DNA from: Dolichospermum sp. LEGE 00240
Lineage (GTDB): Bacteria > Cyanobacteriota > Cyanobacteriia > Cyanobacteriales > Nostocaceae
Assembly: GCF_015207875.1 (NCBI RefSeq)
Contig: NZ_JADEVZ010000057.1
Location: 1-34,427, forward strand
Direction of reading: 5' to 3'
Length of the DNA: 34,427 nucleotides
The position numbers and the translations under genes are program-made. This document shows, in pieces, positions 1 through 9,300 of the stretch. The notes under the pieces were generated by a model. The model had not been told where the DNA came from. It ran no database searches and saw only the letters and a program-made list of their open reading frames with translations. Position 1 is the stretch's first letter. Each line of letters opens with the position of its first letter.

Positions 1-303
1 CAAGCACTTAATATTTTTTGTCTTATATCAGTCGAATATGCTGCTGCCATATATCTCAATTATTTTCTTTTTTTTACATCTTTAAAGTTTACCATCTTTG
101 TACCGCGTTTGATCTCAAACTGCTGTAGGAGTCAGGAGTCAGAATACACAATAAAACCAAACTGTGTAAAAAAACGTAAAATCGCTGAAAACCTGTTCGC
201 TGTTCCCTGTTCCCTATTCCCTATTCCCTATTCCCTGTTCCCTGTTCCCTGTTCCCTATTCCCTGTTCCCTTGCCATAACGACAATTTTCAACGCCAACC
301 TAC
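1..303. other. Non-coding stretch downstream of the pyruvate-kinase-like gene
   Basis: No gene is supported here. The stretch holds AT-rich sequence, a short GTCAGGAGTCAG-type dispersed repeat near 130, and a tandem heptamer array (listed separately). It lies 3' of the minus-strand gene that ends at 304, so any transcript from that gene would run into the heptamer array. Confidence 0.7.
203..270. repeat. Tandem heptamer array TTCCCTR
   Basis: Nine complete copies of TTCCCTG or TTCCCTA follow one another without indels, plus a partial tenth; a degenerate copy (TTCGCTG) precedes them at 196-202. The last base alternates between G and A, so there are two unit variants. Short tandemly repeated heptamers in intergenic DNA are a known trait of heterocystous cyanobacteria. 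No function is visible. Confidence 0.95.
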
Positions 304-1812
304 TTACCAAGAATGTAAAGCCCGTAGTTGGGGTGTTTTTTTGACTTGATGGGCTTGCATTCTCGTGAGGACATCATCTAAAATGCCCACAGCTTCAATA
401 ATATAATCACCCTTATTGAGCATGACACATTCTGCCCGTTCTGACATGGCAGCATCAGTAATTTCTGCCCGTGACGGCATTCCGTGTTTAACAAGATTTT
501 CTAAGACCTGAGTTGCCCAAATTACGGGGATATGGGCAGCTTCACATAACCAGAGTATTTCTTCTTGAATTTCCGCCAGCCGTTGATAACCAATTTCCAG
601 CGCCAAATCTCCTCTGGCAATCATAATTCCAAAGGGTTGTTTGCCGGCGGCTTGGATAATTAATTCTGGCAAATTACTCACTGCTAAAGGTGTTTCTATT
701 TTGGCAACTATGGCGGGTGTGGGACAATTTTCTGGTAATCTCGTCGCTAATTCTTGTTGCAAAAGCTGAATATCTGCGGGTGTTTGCACATAGGAATAAC
801 CGATAATATCAACTTGATTGGCGTGGGTGGTAATAAAATCTAAATCTTCTTGATCTTTTGTGGTTAAAGAACTCAAATGTAAGTCAGTGTCAGGAAAATT
901 AATGCCTTTTTCTGGTAATATTTTCTCACCTTTGAGACGGGCATGGGTGATTTTCAACCACACGCCCTGGGATGTGATTGACTCGACATAAGCACCAATC
1001 CGCCCATCATCAATCCAAACTATTGTCCCAATTGTCAGTTGTTTTAATACTTCGGGAATTGTGCAACTGGCTTGAAAAAATGCAGAGTTAATAGTAGTGG
1101 GTAACTCATTGGTAAGGAGGAGAGATTCACCTTTAAATATTCGTTGTTTGGGACTGGGGGTAAGAACAGATTTAATTCGGTTTTTGGGACCACTCAAATC
1201 CATGAGAATTTTACAAGCAGATTCTAATTCTAATTCTGCTTGTTTGATATTGTTAATCATTGCTAACCATTCAACGGGGGTATCATGGGCGCAATTAATT
1301 CTCACACAGTTTGTTCCTTGTCGAATTATATCTCGCAGGAATTCATAATTAGTAGCGGCTGCATTTGGTAACGTTACCATGATTCTGACGCGACGGTGAT
1401 CGAGGGTGTTACCAAATAAATCTTCGGTATTTTGTTGAAGTAGGCGATCGCCTTCAAAAAATGCCTCCAAAGGTGGATGTATAATTATGGAATCATTATC
1501 TGTGCCACAAACTGCCTGTAAGGTGGCAATCACTGCATCTAAGGTCGGTAAAACTTTAGCTTCTATCCTCCCCAATGAGGACAAACCCCAAGGCATTAAA
1601 GCCGCTTGCAGTTGTCGTAAATCGTGTCTTCTCAGTGCCAGATAATAGGCAAGATTGAGACTACTATTAATAAAAGATTGTCGGTGAATTTGCTTTTTCC
1701 ATCTTTCAAATATTTCTCTCCCCTCTTCATCAACAGATTGACGAAGTTCTTGTAATGTGGTAAGCAAAACACAAGGATCAGATAAGTCCAACTCTACATT
1801 AGTAGACTGCAT
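304..1812 (-). CDS. Pyruvate kinase-like protein with N-terminal extension and no C-terminal domain
   Basis: 502 aa. Residues about 140-490 align with the pyruvate kinase barrel and B domain. Catalytic features remain: R171 and N173 in RINCAH, D205 and R212 in LMDLSGPKNR, K371 and E373 in VAKIE, ARGD at 399-402 and T434 in ATQ. Two potassium-site positions are changed: the usual Ser of RxNxSH is A175, and the Thr after the Asp is Leu. The usual Glu of GPE is Lys (K210), the substitution linked in the family to potassium-independent activity. The C-terminal allosteric domain of ordinary pyruvate kinases is absent. About 135 extra N-terminal residues are not part of any pyruvate kinase domain; they include the segment LAYYLALRRHDLRQLQ at 54-69. 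From memory, plants have similar N-extended pyruvate-kinase-like proteins. ATG start. It lies about 280 bp downstream of ppsA on the same strand. The fold is clear; whether it turns PEP and ADP into pyruvate is unproven. Confidence 0.85.
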   Translation of the reverse strand: MQSTNVELDLSDPCVLLTTLQELRQSVDEEGREIFERWKKQIHRQSFINSSLNLAYYLALRRHDLRQLQAALMPWGLSSLGRIEAKVLPTLDAVIATLQAVCGTDNDSIIIHPPLEAFFEGDRLLQQNTEDLFGNTLDHRRVRIMVTLPNAAATNYEFLRDIIRQGTNCVRINCAHDTPVEWLAMINNIKQAELELESACKILMDLSGPKNRIKSVLTPSPKQRIFKGESLLLTNELPTTINSAFFQASCTIPEVLKQLTIGTIVWIDDGRIGAYVESITSQGVWLKITHARLKGEKILPEKGINFPDTDLHLSSLTTKDQEDLDFITTHANQVDIIGYSYVQTPADIQLLQQELATRLPENCPTPAIVAKIETPLAVSNLPELIIQAAGKQPFGIMIARGDLALEIGYQRLAEIQEEILWLCEAAHIPVIWATQVLENLVKHGMPSRAEITDAAMSERAECVMLNKGDYIIEAVGILDDVLTRMQAHQVKKTPQLRALHSW

Positions 1813-2091
1813 ATTAATAAATTCAACTCCACTAATTTAAAAATCTTTTTTTAACGAACCACTTCAGGCACAGAGGTAACAGAGAGAAGAAAAATTCTTG
1901 ACTGAATTGTATTGGACTATAACGGACATTTAAATTCACTTTTTACCTACTGTTAACTAACCCTTTCAAAGAAAGTAAAAATATTGAAAAATTCTCTCCT
2001 AACCTTCTTCCTCTGAGTCCTCTGTGGTTAGATAAATTATTTTCAACCCACTTCAGACACAGAAAGCGCAGATTTTTGATTTACCTATTAG

Positions 2092-4527
2092 TTATTCCCC
2101 TGTTTCTGCTTTCGCAATTTCTAACATTGTCTTAATCACAGAATCAGGGTTGAGACTAATAGAATCTATACCTTGTTCAACTAAGAAACGAGCAAATTCT
2201 GGATAATCGCTAGGTGCTTGTCCACAAATACCAATTTTGCGACCATTTTGTTTAACAGTCGTTATGGCTTTTTCTATTATTCTTTTCACAGCTTCGTTGC
2301 GTTCATCAAATAAATGGGCAACTAATTCAGAATCTCGATCTAATCCTAATGTTAATTGGGTTAAATCATTAGAACCAATGGAGAAACCGTCAAAGACTTG
2401 GCTAAATTCATCAGCTAATAAAACGTTACTGGGTAATTCACACATGACGTAAACTTCTAAGCCATTTTCGCCTTTGACTAAGCCATTTTTTGCCATTTCC
2501 TCTAATACCCGTTTTCCTTCTTCGGGAGTGCGACAAAAGGGAACCATGAGAATCATATTGGTTAAACCCATTTCTTCTCGAACTCGTTTCATTGCCTGAC
2601 ATTCTAAGGCAAAACCTTCACGATAACGAGGATCATAATAACGGGAAGCACCACGCCAACCCAGCATGGGATTTTCTTCCTTTGGTTCAAATTGTCTACC
2701 ACCTAAAAGGTTTGCATATTCATTACTTTTGAAATCAGACAACCGGACAATTACAGGTTTGGGATAAAAAGCAGCGGCTATTGTTCCTATCCCTTGCGCC
2801 AATTTAGCAATAAAGAATTCGGCTTTATCTTCATATTGTGCCGTTAATTCGCTAATTTTATATTTGGCAAGTTCGTCTTCTAATTCGTTAAAATGTAGTA
2901 ATGCTAAAGGATGGGCTTTAATATGGTTAGCAATGATAAATTCCATTCTCGCTAAACCAACACCATCATTAGGAATTGCTGTCAAACCTAAAGCTTCTTC
3001 AGGATTACCCACATTCATCATAATTTTAGTGCGGGTACGCGGTAAGTTATCTAATGGTAATTCTTGAATTTCAAAGTTTAATAAACCTGAGTAAACTTGA
3101 CCGGTTTCCCCTTCGGCACAGCTAACAGTAATCTCTTGTCCTGTTTGTAATATTTCTGTTGCATTTCCACAACCCACAATAGCAGGAATACCCATTTCTC
3201 TAGCAATAATTGATGCATGACAAGTCCTCCCACCGGAGTTAGTGACAATAGCACTAGCTTTTTTCATAATCGGTTCCCAGTCGGGGTCTGTGCGGTTAGT
3301 AATTAACACTTCTCCGGCTTGAAAGAGATTAATTTCCGGTACATCTAAAATTACTCTAGCTTTACCTTGACCAATCATTTCGCCAACGCTGCGACCTGTT
3401 AATAAAACTTGACTTTTTTCTTGGAGTTGATAAGTTCTGAGGACGGTTTTTGATTTTTGCGATTGAACTGTTTCTGGTCTAGCTTGGACAATAAATAATT
3501 CACCTGTTATGCCATCTTTTGCCCATTCAATATCCATTGGGGTGGATATTCCCCGGACTTGGGAATAATGATCTTCAATGATACAAGTCCATTCAGCTAG
3601 TTGGAGGATTTCTTGATCATTGAGGGCAAATTGATGACGTTCAAGTTGAGGAACGGAGATATTTTTGGTTAATTTTGATCCGCCTAGATCATAAACCATT
3701 TTAATTTCTTTTGTTCCCAACCGCTTTTGGAGGATGGGTTTATATCCTTGTTTTAAAGTTGGTTTAAATACTAAATATTCATCTGGGTTAACTGCACCTT
3801 GGACGATGTTTTCACCCAAACCATAAGCAGCGGTAATTAAAGCGGCATTTTGAAAACCTGTTTCTGTGTCAATGGAAAACATGACTCCAGAAGATGCTAA
3901 ATCAGACCGAACCATTTTTTGGACACCAACTGATAAGGCTACTTCAAAATGATCAAAACCTCTGATTTGTCGGTAGGAAATTGCCCTGTCTGTGAAGATA
4001 GAAGCAAAGCATTTATGGCAAGATTCTAATACACCTTTGATGCCATGAACGTTGAGGTAGGTTTCCTGCTGTCCCGCAAAACTAGCATCTGGTAAGTCTT
4101 CGGCTGTGGCACTGGAACGAACAGCCACATCAGTATTAATACCGTATTCTTGACAAAGATCCTGATAGGATTTAGCGATCGCTTCTTGTAATTCTAGCGG
4201 AAATGGGGTTTCTAACATCAATGATCTGGCTTGTTTGCCACATTCTTGCAAATTATCCATATCCTCCACATCTAAATCTGCAAAAATCTTTCTTAGTTTT
4301 GCTTCTAAACCAGCCGCCGTAATAAAGTATCTATAAGCATAAGCAGTAGTGGCAAATCCAGTGGGAACTTTCACTCCTTGGGAACTGAGTTGTTGAATCA
4401 TTTCCCCTAAAGAGGCATTTTTACCACCTACTAGGGGAATATCTACAATTCCCACTGATTTAAAGGGTAATACTAAAGCTTCTTGAGTAATTTGGCTATT
4501 TTCTTGGTTGCGTTTAATTTCCAACAT
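2092..4527 (-). CDS. ppsA: Phosphoenolpyruvate synthase (pyruvate, water dikinase)
   Basis: 811 aa, the usual length. The enzyme makes PEP from pyruvate and ATP, releasing AMP and phosphate, a gluconeogenic cytosolic reaction. The order is an N-terminal ATP-grasp-like nucleotide-binding domain (GGKNASLGEM near 34, AVRSSATAEDLPDASFAGQ near 135), the central swivelling phosphohistidine domain with GGRTCHASIIARE (catalytic His437), and the C-terminal PEP/pyruvate barrel (MCELPSNV, GSNDLTQLTLGLDRDS, GICGQAPS). The ATG at 4527 is preceded by AAGGA at good spacing. It is read from the divergent gap shared with the zinc-ribbon gene at 4872. The neighbouring pyruvate-kinase-like gene would catalyse the opposite step, suggesting local control of the PEP/pyruvate node (inference). 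Confidence 0.97.
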   Translation of the reverse strand: MLEIKRNQENSQITQEALVLPFKSVGIVDIPLVGGKNASLGEMIQQLSSQGVKVPTGFATTAYAYRYFITAAGLEAKLRKIFADLDVEDMDNLQECGKQARSLMLETPFPLELQEAIAKSYQDLCQEYGINTDVAVRSSATAEDLPDASFAGQQETYLNVHGIKGVLESCHKCFASIFTDRAISYRQIRGFDHFEVALSVGVQKMVRSDLASSGVMFSIDTETGFQNAALITAAYGLGENIVQGAVNPDEYLVFKPTLKQGYKPILQKRLGTKEIKMVYDLGGSKLTKNISVPQLERHQFALNDQEILQLAEWTCIIEDHYSQVRGISTPMDIEWAKDGITGELFIVQARPETVQSQKSKTVLRTYQLQEKSQVLLTGRSVGEMIGQGKARVILDVPEINLFQAGEVLITNRTDPDWEPIMKKASAIVTNSGGRTCHASIIAREMGIPAIVGCGNATEILQTGQEITVSCAEGETGQVYSGLLNFEIQELPLDNLPRTRTKIMMNVGNPEEALGLTAIPNDGVGLARMEFIIANHIKAHPLALLHFNELEDELAKYKISELTAQYEDKAEFFIAKLAQGIGTIAAAFYPKPVIVRLSDFKSNEYANLLGGRQFEPKEENPMLGWRGASRYYDPRYREGFALECQAMKRVREEMGLTNMILMVPFCRTPEEGKRVLEEMAKNGLVKGENGLEVYVMCELPSNVLLADEFSQVFDGFSIGSNDLTQLTLGLDRDSELVAHLFDERNEAVKRIIEKAITTVKQNGRKIGICGQAPSDYPEFARFLVEQGIDSISLNPDSVIKTMLEIAKAETGE

Positions 4528-4871
4528 ATTCTGAGATTCCTTAAATAGCTACTGTTATTTAATTCAGAACCCATTCTGTTTATGCACGGACAGTTTAAAG
4601 ATGTTGCCAGGATATAGAAGAGGGAACGGGATTTCCTACCAGATGTCTCAATGACACCCTCCATTCAAGATTACTCTAGTTTAGAGTGTAAATAAATATA
4701 GAGGCAATATAGCGAAATATTACGTAATATATTGTTCTTGCAAATATTCTCACAATCCCCCCATCCTTGAGAGTTAAAATTCAGGAATGTACATAAGAAG
4801 TTTTAATTTATCTCAATTCATTACATGACTACATTTAGCCAAACACTTGCAAAGAAGGACTTAAAACTATT
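4528..4871. promoter_or_regulatory. Divergent intergenic region between ppsA and the zinc-ribbon gene
   Basis: 344 bp separate two divergent starts, so both promoters should lie here. An AAGGA-type site precedes ppsA and AAGAAGGA lies about 14 bases before the 4872 start. I found no convincing NtcA-type site (GTA-N8-TAC) and no riboswitch-like fold by eye. Nothing here looks coding. Confidence 0.5.
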
Positions 4872-5150
4872 ATGCCTCAATGCCCTTGTTGTTCCGATTC
4901 ACTCTTACACCATATTCGTGGTACTGAATCTTATTGGTTTTGCCGCAGTTGTTGGCAAGAAATGCCTATATTAACTCAACGTCACACTGCTAATGTCCCG
5001 AAACCGATTTTAGCAAAATTAGCTAAAAAAATCGCCCCACCAGAACATGGTCTCGGTTCTCATGGTTTGATTCAACCCAATTCTTTTCACGCCAGATTAG
5101 AAGAAAAGTGGGATAAAGACGTTGTTTATCAAAGTTCTACAGAAGTTTAA
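4872..5150 (+). CDS. Small zinc-ribbon-like protein, cyanobacterial type
   Basis: 92 aa. The N-terminus has paired cysteines, CPCC at 4-7 and CRSC at 24-27, spaced like a rubredoxin/zinc-ribbon knuckle. Aromatic residues (YWFC) sit just before the second pair. The rest is basic and polar (AKLAKKIAPPEHG) with no membrane segment. Similar short proteins are common in filamentous cyanobacteria and have no assigned function that I know. A nucleic-acid or protein-binding role is only inferred from the ribbon. The gene stands alone, divergent from ppsA, and is followed by a hairpin terminator. AAGAAGGA upstream supports the ATG. Confidence 0.75.
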   Translation: MPQCPCCSDSLLHHIRGTESYWFCRSCWQEMPILTQRHTANVPKPILAKLAKKIAPPEHGLGSHGLIQPNSFHARLEEKWDKDVVYQSSTEV

Positions 5151-5168
5151 TTTGTGATTTGCGTGGAA

Positions 5169-5197
5169 GATTATCCCGTGAACACGGGAATCCAATT
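5169..5197 (+). terminator. Rho-independent-type terminator after the zinc-ribbon gene
   Basis: The arms TCCCGTG (5174-5180) and CACGGGA (5183-5189) form a tight stem extended by GATT/AATC, followed by a run of Ts at 5195-5201. It begins about 20 bases after the stop codon. Confidence 0.7.
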
Positions 5198-5302
5198 TTT
5201 TCATGCCTAAATAAAATTTTTAGAATAATTTACCCCAGATAAAGACGGATAAATTAAGAAATTTATGAGTTTTTATAATATTTATGTTTTCCGGCTTATT
5301 TA

Positions 5303-5707
5303 TTACCAAATCTGACTTAAATCTAAAATAAATCCGGGTAATAAATCTTCACTAGTTAATGTTTGAGGATTATCTAGTTCTTCCACAGCTTGACCAGGAC
5401 AATAAATAAATACTTTCCGTTGTTTTCTATCAATTAACCAAGCTAATTTAACGCCATTATCTATATATTCTTGCATTTTTTCTTGTAATGGTTTTAAATT
5501 GTCGCTGGCAGAACGTAATTCAATGACAAAATCAGGTGCAATAGGCGCAAATTTATTCTGTTGTTCTGAGGTTAAACTATCCCAACGTTCTTTTTTTATC
5601 CAAGCAATATCAGGAGAAACATCTTTGCCATTTGGTAGTTTAAAACCTGTGGAAGAGTCAAAACCTTTACCTAATTTTGTTTGTTTATTCCAAATTCCTA
5701 ATTCCAC
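5303..5707 (-). pseudogene. Uma2-family endonuclease, N-terminally truncated copy
   Basis: 134 aa from a GTG. It matches the central and C-terminal part of the Uma2 (DUF820) PD-(D/E)xK fold: SPDIAWI, PDFVIELRSASDNL, KMQEYIDNGVKLAWLIDRK, then a normal C-terminus (LPGFILDLSQIW). About the first 60 residues of the family are missing. Homology continues a few codons 5' of the GTG (FDIAVELG, to about 5719) and then stops abruptly inside the 3' end of the neighbouring Uma2 gene. It is most likely the 3' part of a second tandem Uma2 gene whose 5' part was deleted. It could still be translated, because the GTG overlaps the end of the upstream gene, but a folded nuclease is doubtful. Confidence 0.75.
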
Positions 5708-6228
5708 AGCAATATCAAACGATAAATAAATATTTTCCGTTGTTTTCTATCAATTAACCATCCTAATTGTGTACCATTATCTATATATTCTTGCATCTTT
5801 TCTTGCAGAATCTTTAAATTATCAGTTTCTGAACGCAATTCAATAATAAACTCAGGACAAATAGGCGCAAATTTTTTCCTTTGTTCTGCTGGTATTGCTT
5901 CCCATTTTGTGCGGTTTATCCAAGCTGCGTCAGGAGAACGGACTGCACCATTGGGTAAGGTAAAACCACCACTAGAACCAAATCCCACTCCTGTACCATT
6001 TTGCTTTGTCCAAACACCTAACTGAACAATTAAGTCAAAATTGCGTTCCTCTGTTTCTGAACCTGTGGGGGACATAATTAATAAATCTCCTATTTGATTA
6101 CGTTCAATGCGAAAATCCCGATTTAGCTGACAGAAATCATAAAAATTATCATCAGTCATGATAATATTTGGTTGCATTTGCAATACCATTGGTAAAATTT
6201 CTAAAGCTACAGATAATTGTGTGACCAT
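5698..6228 (-). CDS. Uma2-family (DUF820) endonuclease, C-terminally truncated
   Basis: 176 aa. The complete N-terminus and nuclease core of a Uma2 protein are present (SPDAAWI near residue 94, PEFIIELRSETDNL, KMQEYIDNGTQLGWLIDRKQRKIFIY). Normal members run about 190-200 aa; here the last 25 or so residues are replaced by RLILLWN and a stop, because the frame runs into the 5' part of the next copy. The catalytic Asp and Glu of the PD-(D/E)xK motif remain, so activity is possible. Uma2 proteins are greatly expanded in cyanobacteria and their role is unclear. It is transcribed in the same direction as ileS but separated from it by a hairpin. Confidence 0.75.
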   Translation of the reverse strand: MVTQLSVALEILPMVLQMQPNIIMTDDNFYDFCQLNRDFRIERNQIGDLLIMSPTGSETEERNFDLIVQLGVWTKQNGTGVGFGSSGGFTLPNGAVRSPDAAWINRTKWEAIPAEQRKKFAPICPEFIIELRSETDNLKILQEKMQEYIDNGTQLGWLIDRKQRKIFIYRLILLWN

Positions 6229-6259
6229 AATAATTAAAGATGGTAATGAATGAAGATTC

Positions 6260-6321
6260 AGATCCCCGACTTCTTTTTTATTATAAACAAATTATAAATT
6301 GATGGCAGAAGTCGGGGATCT
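6260..6321 (-). terminator. 15-bp inverted repeat between ileS and the Uma2 gene
   Basis: The arm at 6260-6274 (AGATCCCCGACTTCT) is the exact reverse complement of 6307-6321, with an AT-rich 32-base loop. It starts a few bases after the ileS stop codon, so it can act as the ileS terminator. The GATCCCCGACTTCTT arm is also a familiar dispersed repeat arm in cyanobacteria, so it may be a miniature repeat element. Confidence 0.6.
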
Positions 6322-6328
6322 TATTGTT

Positions 6329-9300
6329 CTAGAATTCTCCAGCTAAAGCGGGAATACAGCGTTCACACAATAATGGATGTTCTGCTGATTCACCAACATG
6401 GGGAGAATAGTTCCAACAGCGATCGCATTTGTGATAAGATTTCCCATCATGTTCGTAATCTGCGGCATTGACTACGCCAATATCCCAATTATCCTCACCT
6501 TGAACCCGCAAAGTTTTTAATCCTTTTAATGCATCAGGAGTATCTAATAATTGCACACTGGAAGTGAGGAATAAATACCGTAATTCATCGATTCCATTAC
6601 CGCTAACATTCAAAGGTTCAATAGCAGTGGATAATTTTTCATCACTCAGATAAATCAAAGCAATAGCTTCTAGAGAAGAACCAATTAACTTTTCTGTCCG
6701 TGCTTGTTCTAAAACCTTATTAACATCACCACGAATGCGGCGCAGTGTTTTCCAAAATTCTGCTAATTCTGCATTTTCCCATTTATCATCCACTTGCACC
6801 CAACCAGCTTGAAACACTGATTTATATTCTGTTTCGTAGGGGATAAATTGCCAGATATCCTCCGCAGTATGACATAAAACGGGGGCGATCGCTCTAGCTA
6901 AATTCTCCAAAGCAATTTGCAACACCGTTTGACAACTGCGACGACGGAAAGCATCAGCAGAACTGATATATAATCTATCCTTGGCAACATCTAAATAAAA
7001 GTTCGACAAATCCACAACACAGAAATTCTGCACAGTTTGGAAAAAGCGGAAAAACTGGAAACTATCAAAAGCTTCCGTCACCTCATTAAACACCTCACGA
7101 ATGCGGTGCAACATATATTTATCCAAATCTGGCAAATCATCAAAAGCTACAGCATCCTTCTGAGGATCAAAATCATGCAAACTCCCCAATAAAAACCGCG
7201 CCGTGTTGCGAATCTTATTTCTGACATCAGCTAGTTGCTTGATGATGTTACCACCCAACCGGACATCACCAGAATAATCAACCGAAGAAACCCACAACCG
7301 CAAAACATCTGCACCATAAGCAGGTTGTTGTTTTTGATTAGTCCCACCTTGAATCATCAATTGAGGGTCTACCACATTCCCCACAGATTTGCTCATTTTC
7401 CGTCCATTTTCATCCAAGACGAAACCATGAGTTAACACAGTTTTATAAGGTGCAATGCCATTAACCGCCACACTGGTTAACAAAGAAGATTGAAACCAAC
7501 CCCGATGTTGATCAGAACCTTCCAAATACATATCCACAGGATAGCATAACTCCGGTCTTTGCTTCGCCACCGCTGCCCAAGAAGAACCAGAATCAAACCA
7601 GACATCCATTGTATCTGTACCTCGGCGGTAAGTCTTGCCATTATTGCGATATGTTTCCGGTAACAACTCCTCTACCGACAACTCCCACCAAGCATCAGAA
7701 CCCTTTTCGGCAAAAATAGCTTGAACGTGGTTAATCGTGTCCGCATTCAGCAAAACTTCCCCAGTCGCTTCATCATAAAACACCGGAATCGGCACACCCC
7801 AAGAACGTTGACGAGAAATACACCAATCGGATCTTTCTGCTATCATCGGCGTGATGCGGTTTTCACCTTGTGCGGGAATCCAACGCACAGATGAAATAGC
7901 CTTTAAAGCCTCCTCCCTAAATCCTGCCACAGAAGCAAACCATTGTTCAGTAGCGCGGAAAATCGTCGGTTTCTTCGTTCTCCAATCATAAGGATACTTG
8001 TGAGGATAAGCTTCCTCCTTCAACAGAGAACCAGCCTCGCTTAAAGCATCAATAATCGCTTGATTACCATCGCCCAAAACATTCAAGCCAGAAAACTTAC
8101 CAGCCTCATCAGTGAAATTACCACTATCATCAACAGGGGCAAGAATCGGCAAACCGTAACGCTGACCAACAATGTAATCCTCTTGACCATGACCAGGCGC
8201 AGTATGAACCAACCCAGTCCCCGACTCAGTAGTGATATAATCACCACCAACCACCACCGGACTTTCACGGTCAAAAAGAGGATGACGATAAGTAGTATGT
8301 TCCAAATCCTTCCCTGCGAACTTGGCTTTTACCGTTAACCCACAATCCAAAACCGCAGCCAACCGTTCCACCAACTCAGCCGCAACGATGAGATATCGAA
8401 ACCTCACCCCCTCAGTCCCCCTCTCCGCAAGCAGAGAGGGGGAGGTAAATTCTTCATTTCCTGCTTGTGGGGTGGAAGCAACTTCCTCTTTCTCATCCCC
8501 CCTCCTCGCTTGCGGGGAGGGGGTTAGGGGGTGGGGTTCTACTTCCACCACCGCATATTCCAACGCACCATTCACAGCCACAGCCAAATTACCGGGAATA
8601 GTCCAGGGTGTAGTCGTCCACACAGCCACGCCCAAATCAGGCAAGAAGCCATCCAAACTAGCTTTTAACCCTTCGGGAACCTTCACCACCGGAAAAGCGG
8701 CGTAAATACTGCGAGAAACGTGACCATCAGGGTATTCTAACTCAGCTTCTGCTAAGGCGGTTTTAGAACTAGGACTCCAATGCACAGGCTTTAAACCGCG
8801 ATAGATATAACCTTTGAGGAACATTTCCCCAAAAACGCCAATTTGCGCGGCTTCGTATTCCGGTTTTAAGGTTAAATAAGGATTTTCCCAATCACCCCAA
8901 ATCCCATAGCGTTTAAAGCTTTCTCGTTGTTCGTCTACGGTTTTCAGTGCGAACTCTGCCGCTTTTTGACGCAATTGTAAAGGTGTGAGATTTTGCCGTT
9001 CTGCCTGTTTCATATTTTGCAGAACTTTCAACTCAATAGGCAATCCGTGACAATCCCAGCCAGGAACGTAGCGAATTTTACGACCTTGTAGCAAATGGTA
9101 GCGGTTAATAATATCTTTGAGAATCTTATTTAAAGCATGACCAATATGCAACTGACCGTTAGCATAGGGAGGACCATCGTGCAGTATAAATAATTCGCCA
9201 GGATTGTTTTCAGCCAGTTGAGAATAAATGTGGTTTTCTTCCCAGAATTTTTGGATTTCGGGTTCGCGCTTGATTGCGTTTGCCCGCATATCGAAGTTAG

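Noticed and set aside
203-270. Heptamer array as a CRISPR
   Set aside because: Units are 7 bp and contiguous, with no spacers; simple tandem repeat.
4473-4664. 63-codon minus-strand frame across the ppsA start
   Set aside because: Overlaps the ppsA start and leader with no domain signal; the gap is better explained as promoter.
4528-4871. NtcA-type binding site in the ppsA leader
   Set aside because: No GTA-N8-TAC match was found by eye.
8060-8705. Plus-strand open frames inside ileS (92 and 127 codons)
   Set aside because: They are antisense to a clear ileS coding region; one exists only because the palindromic insert is open in several frames. No ribosome site or family resemblance.
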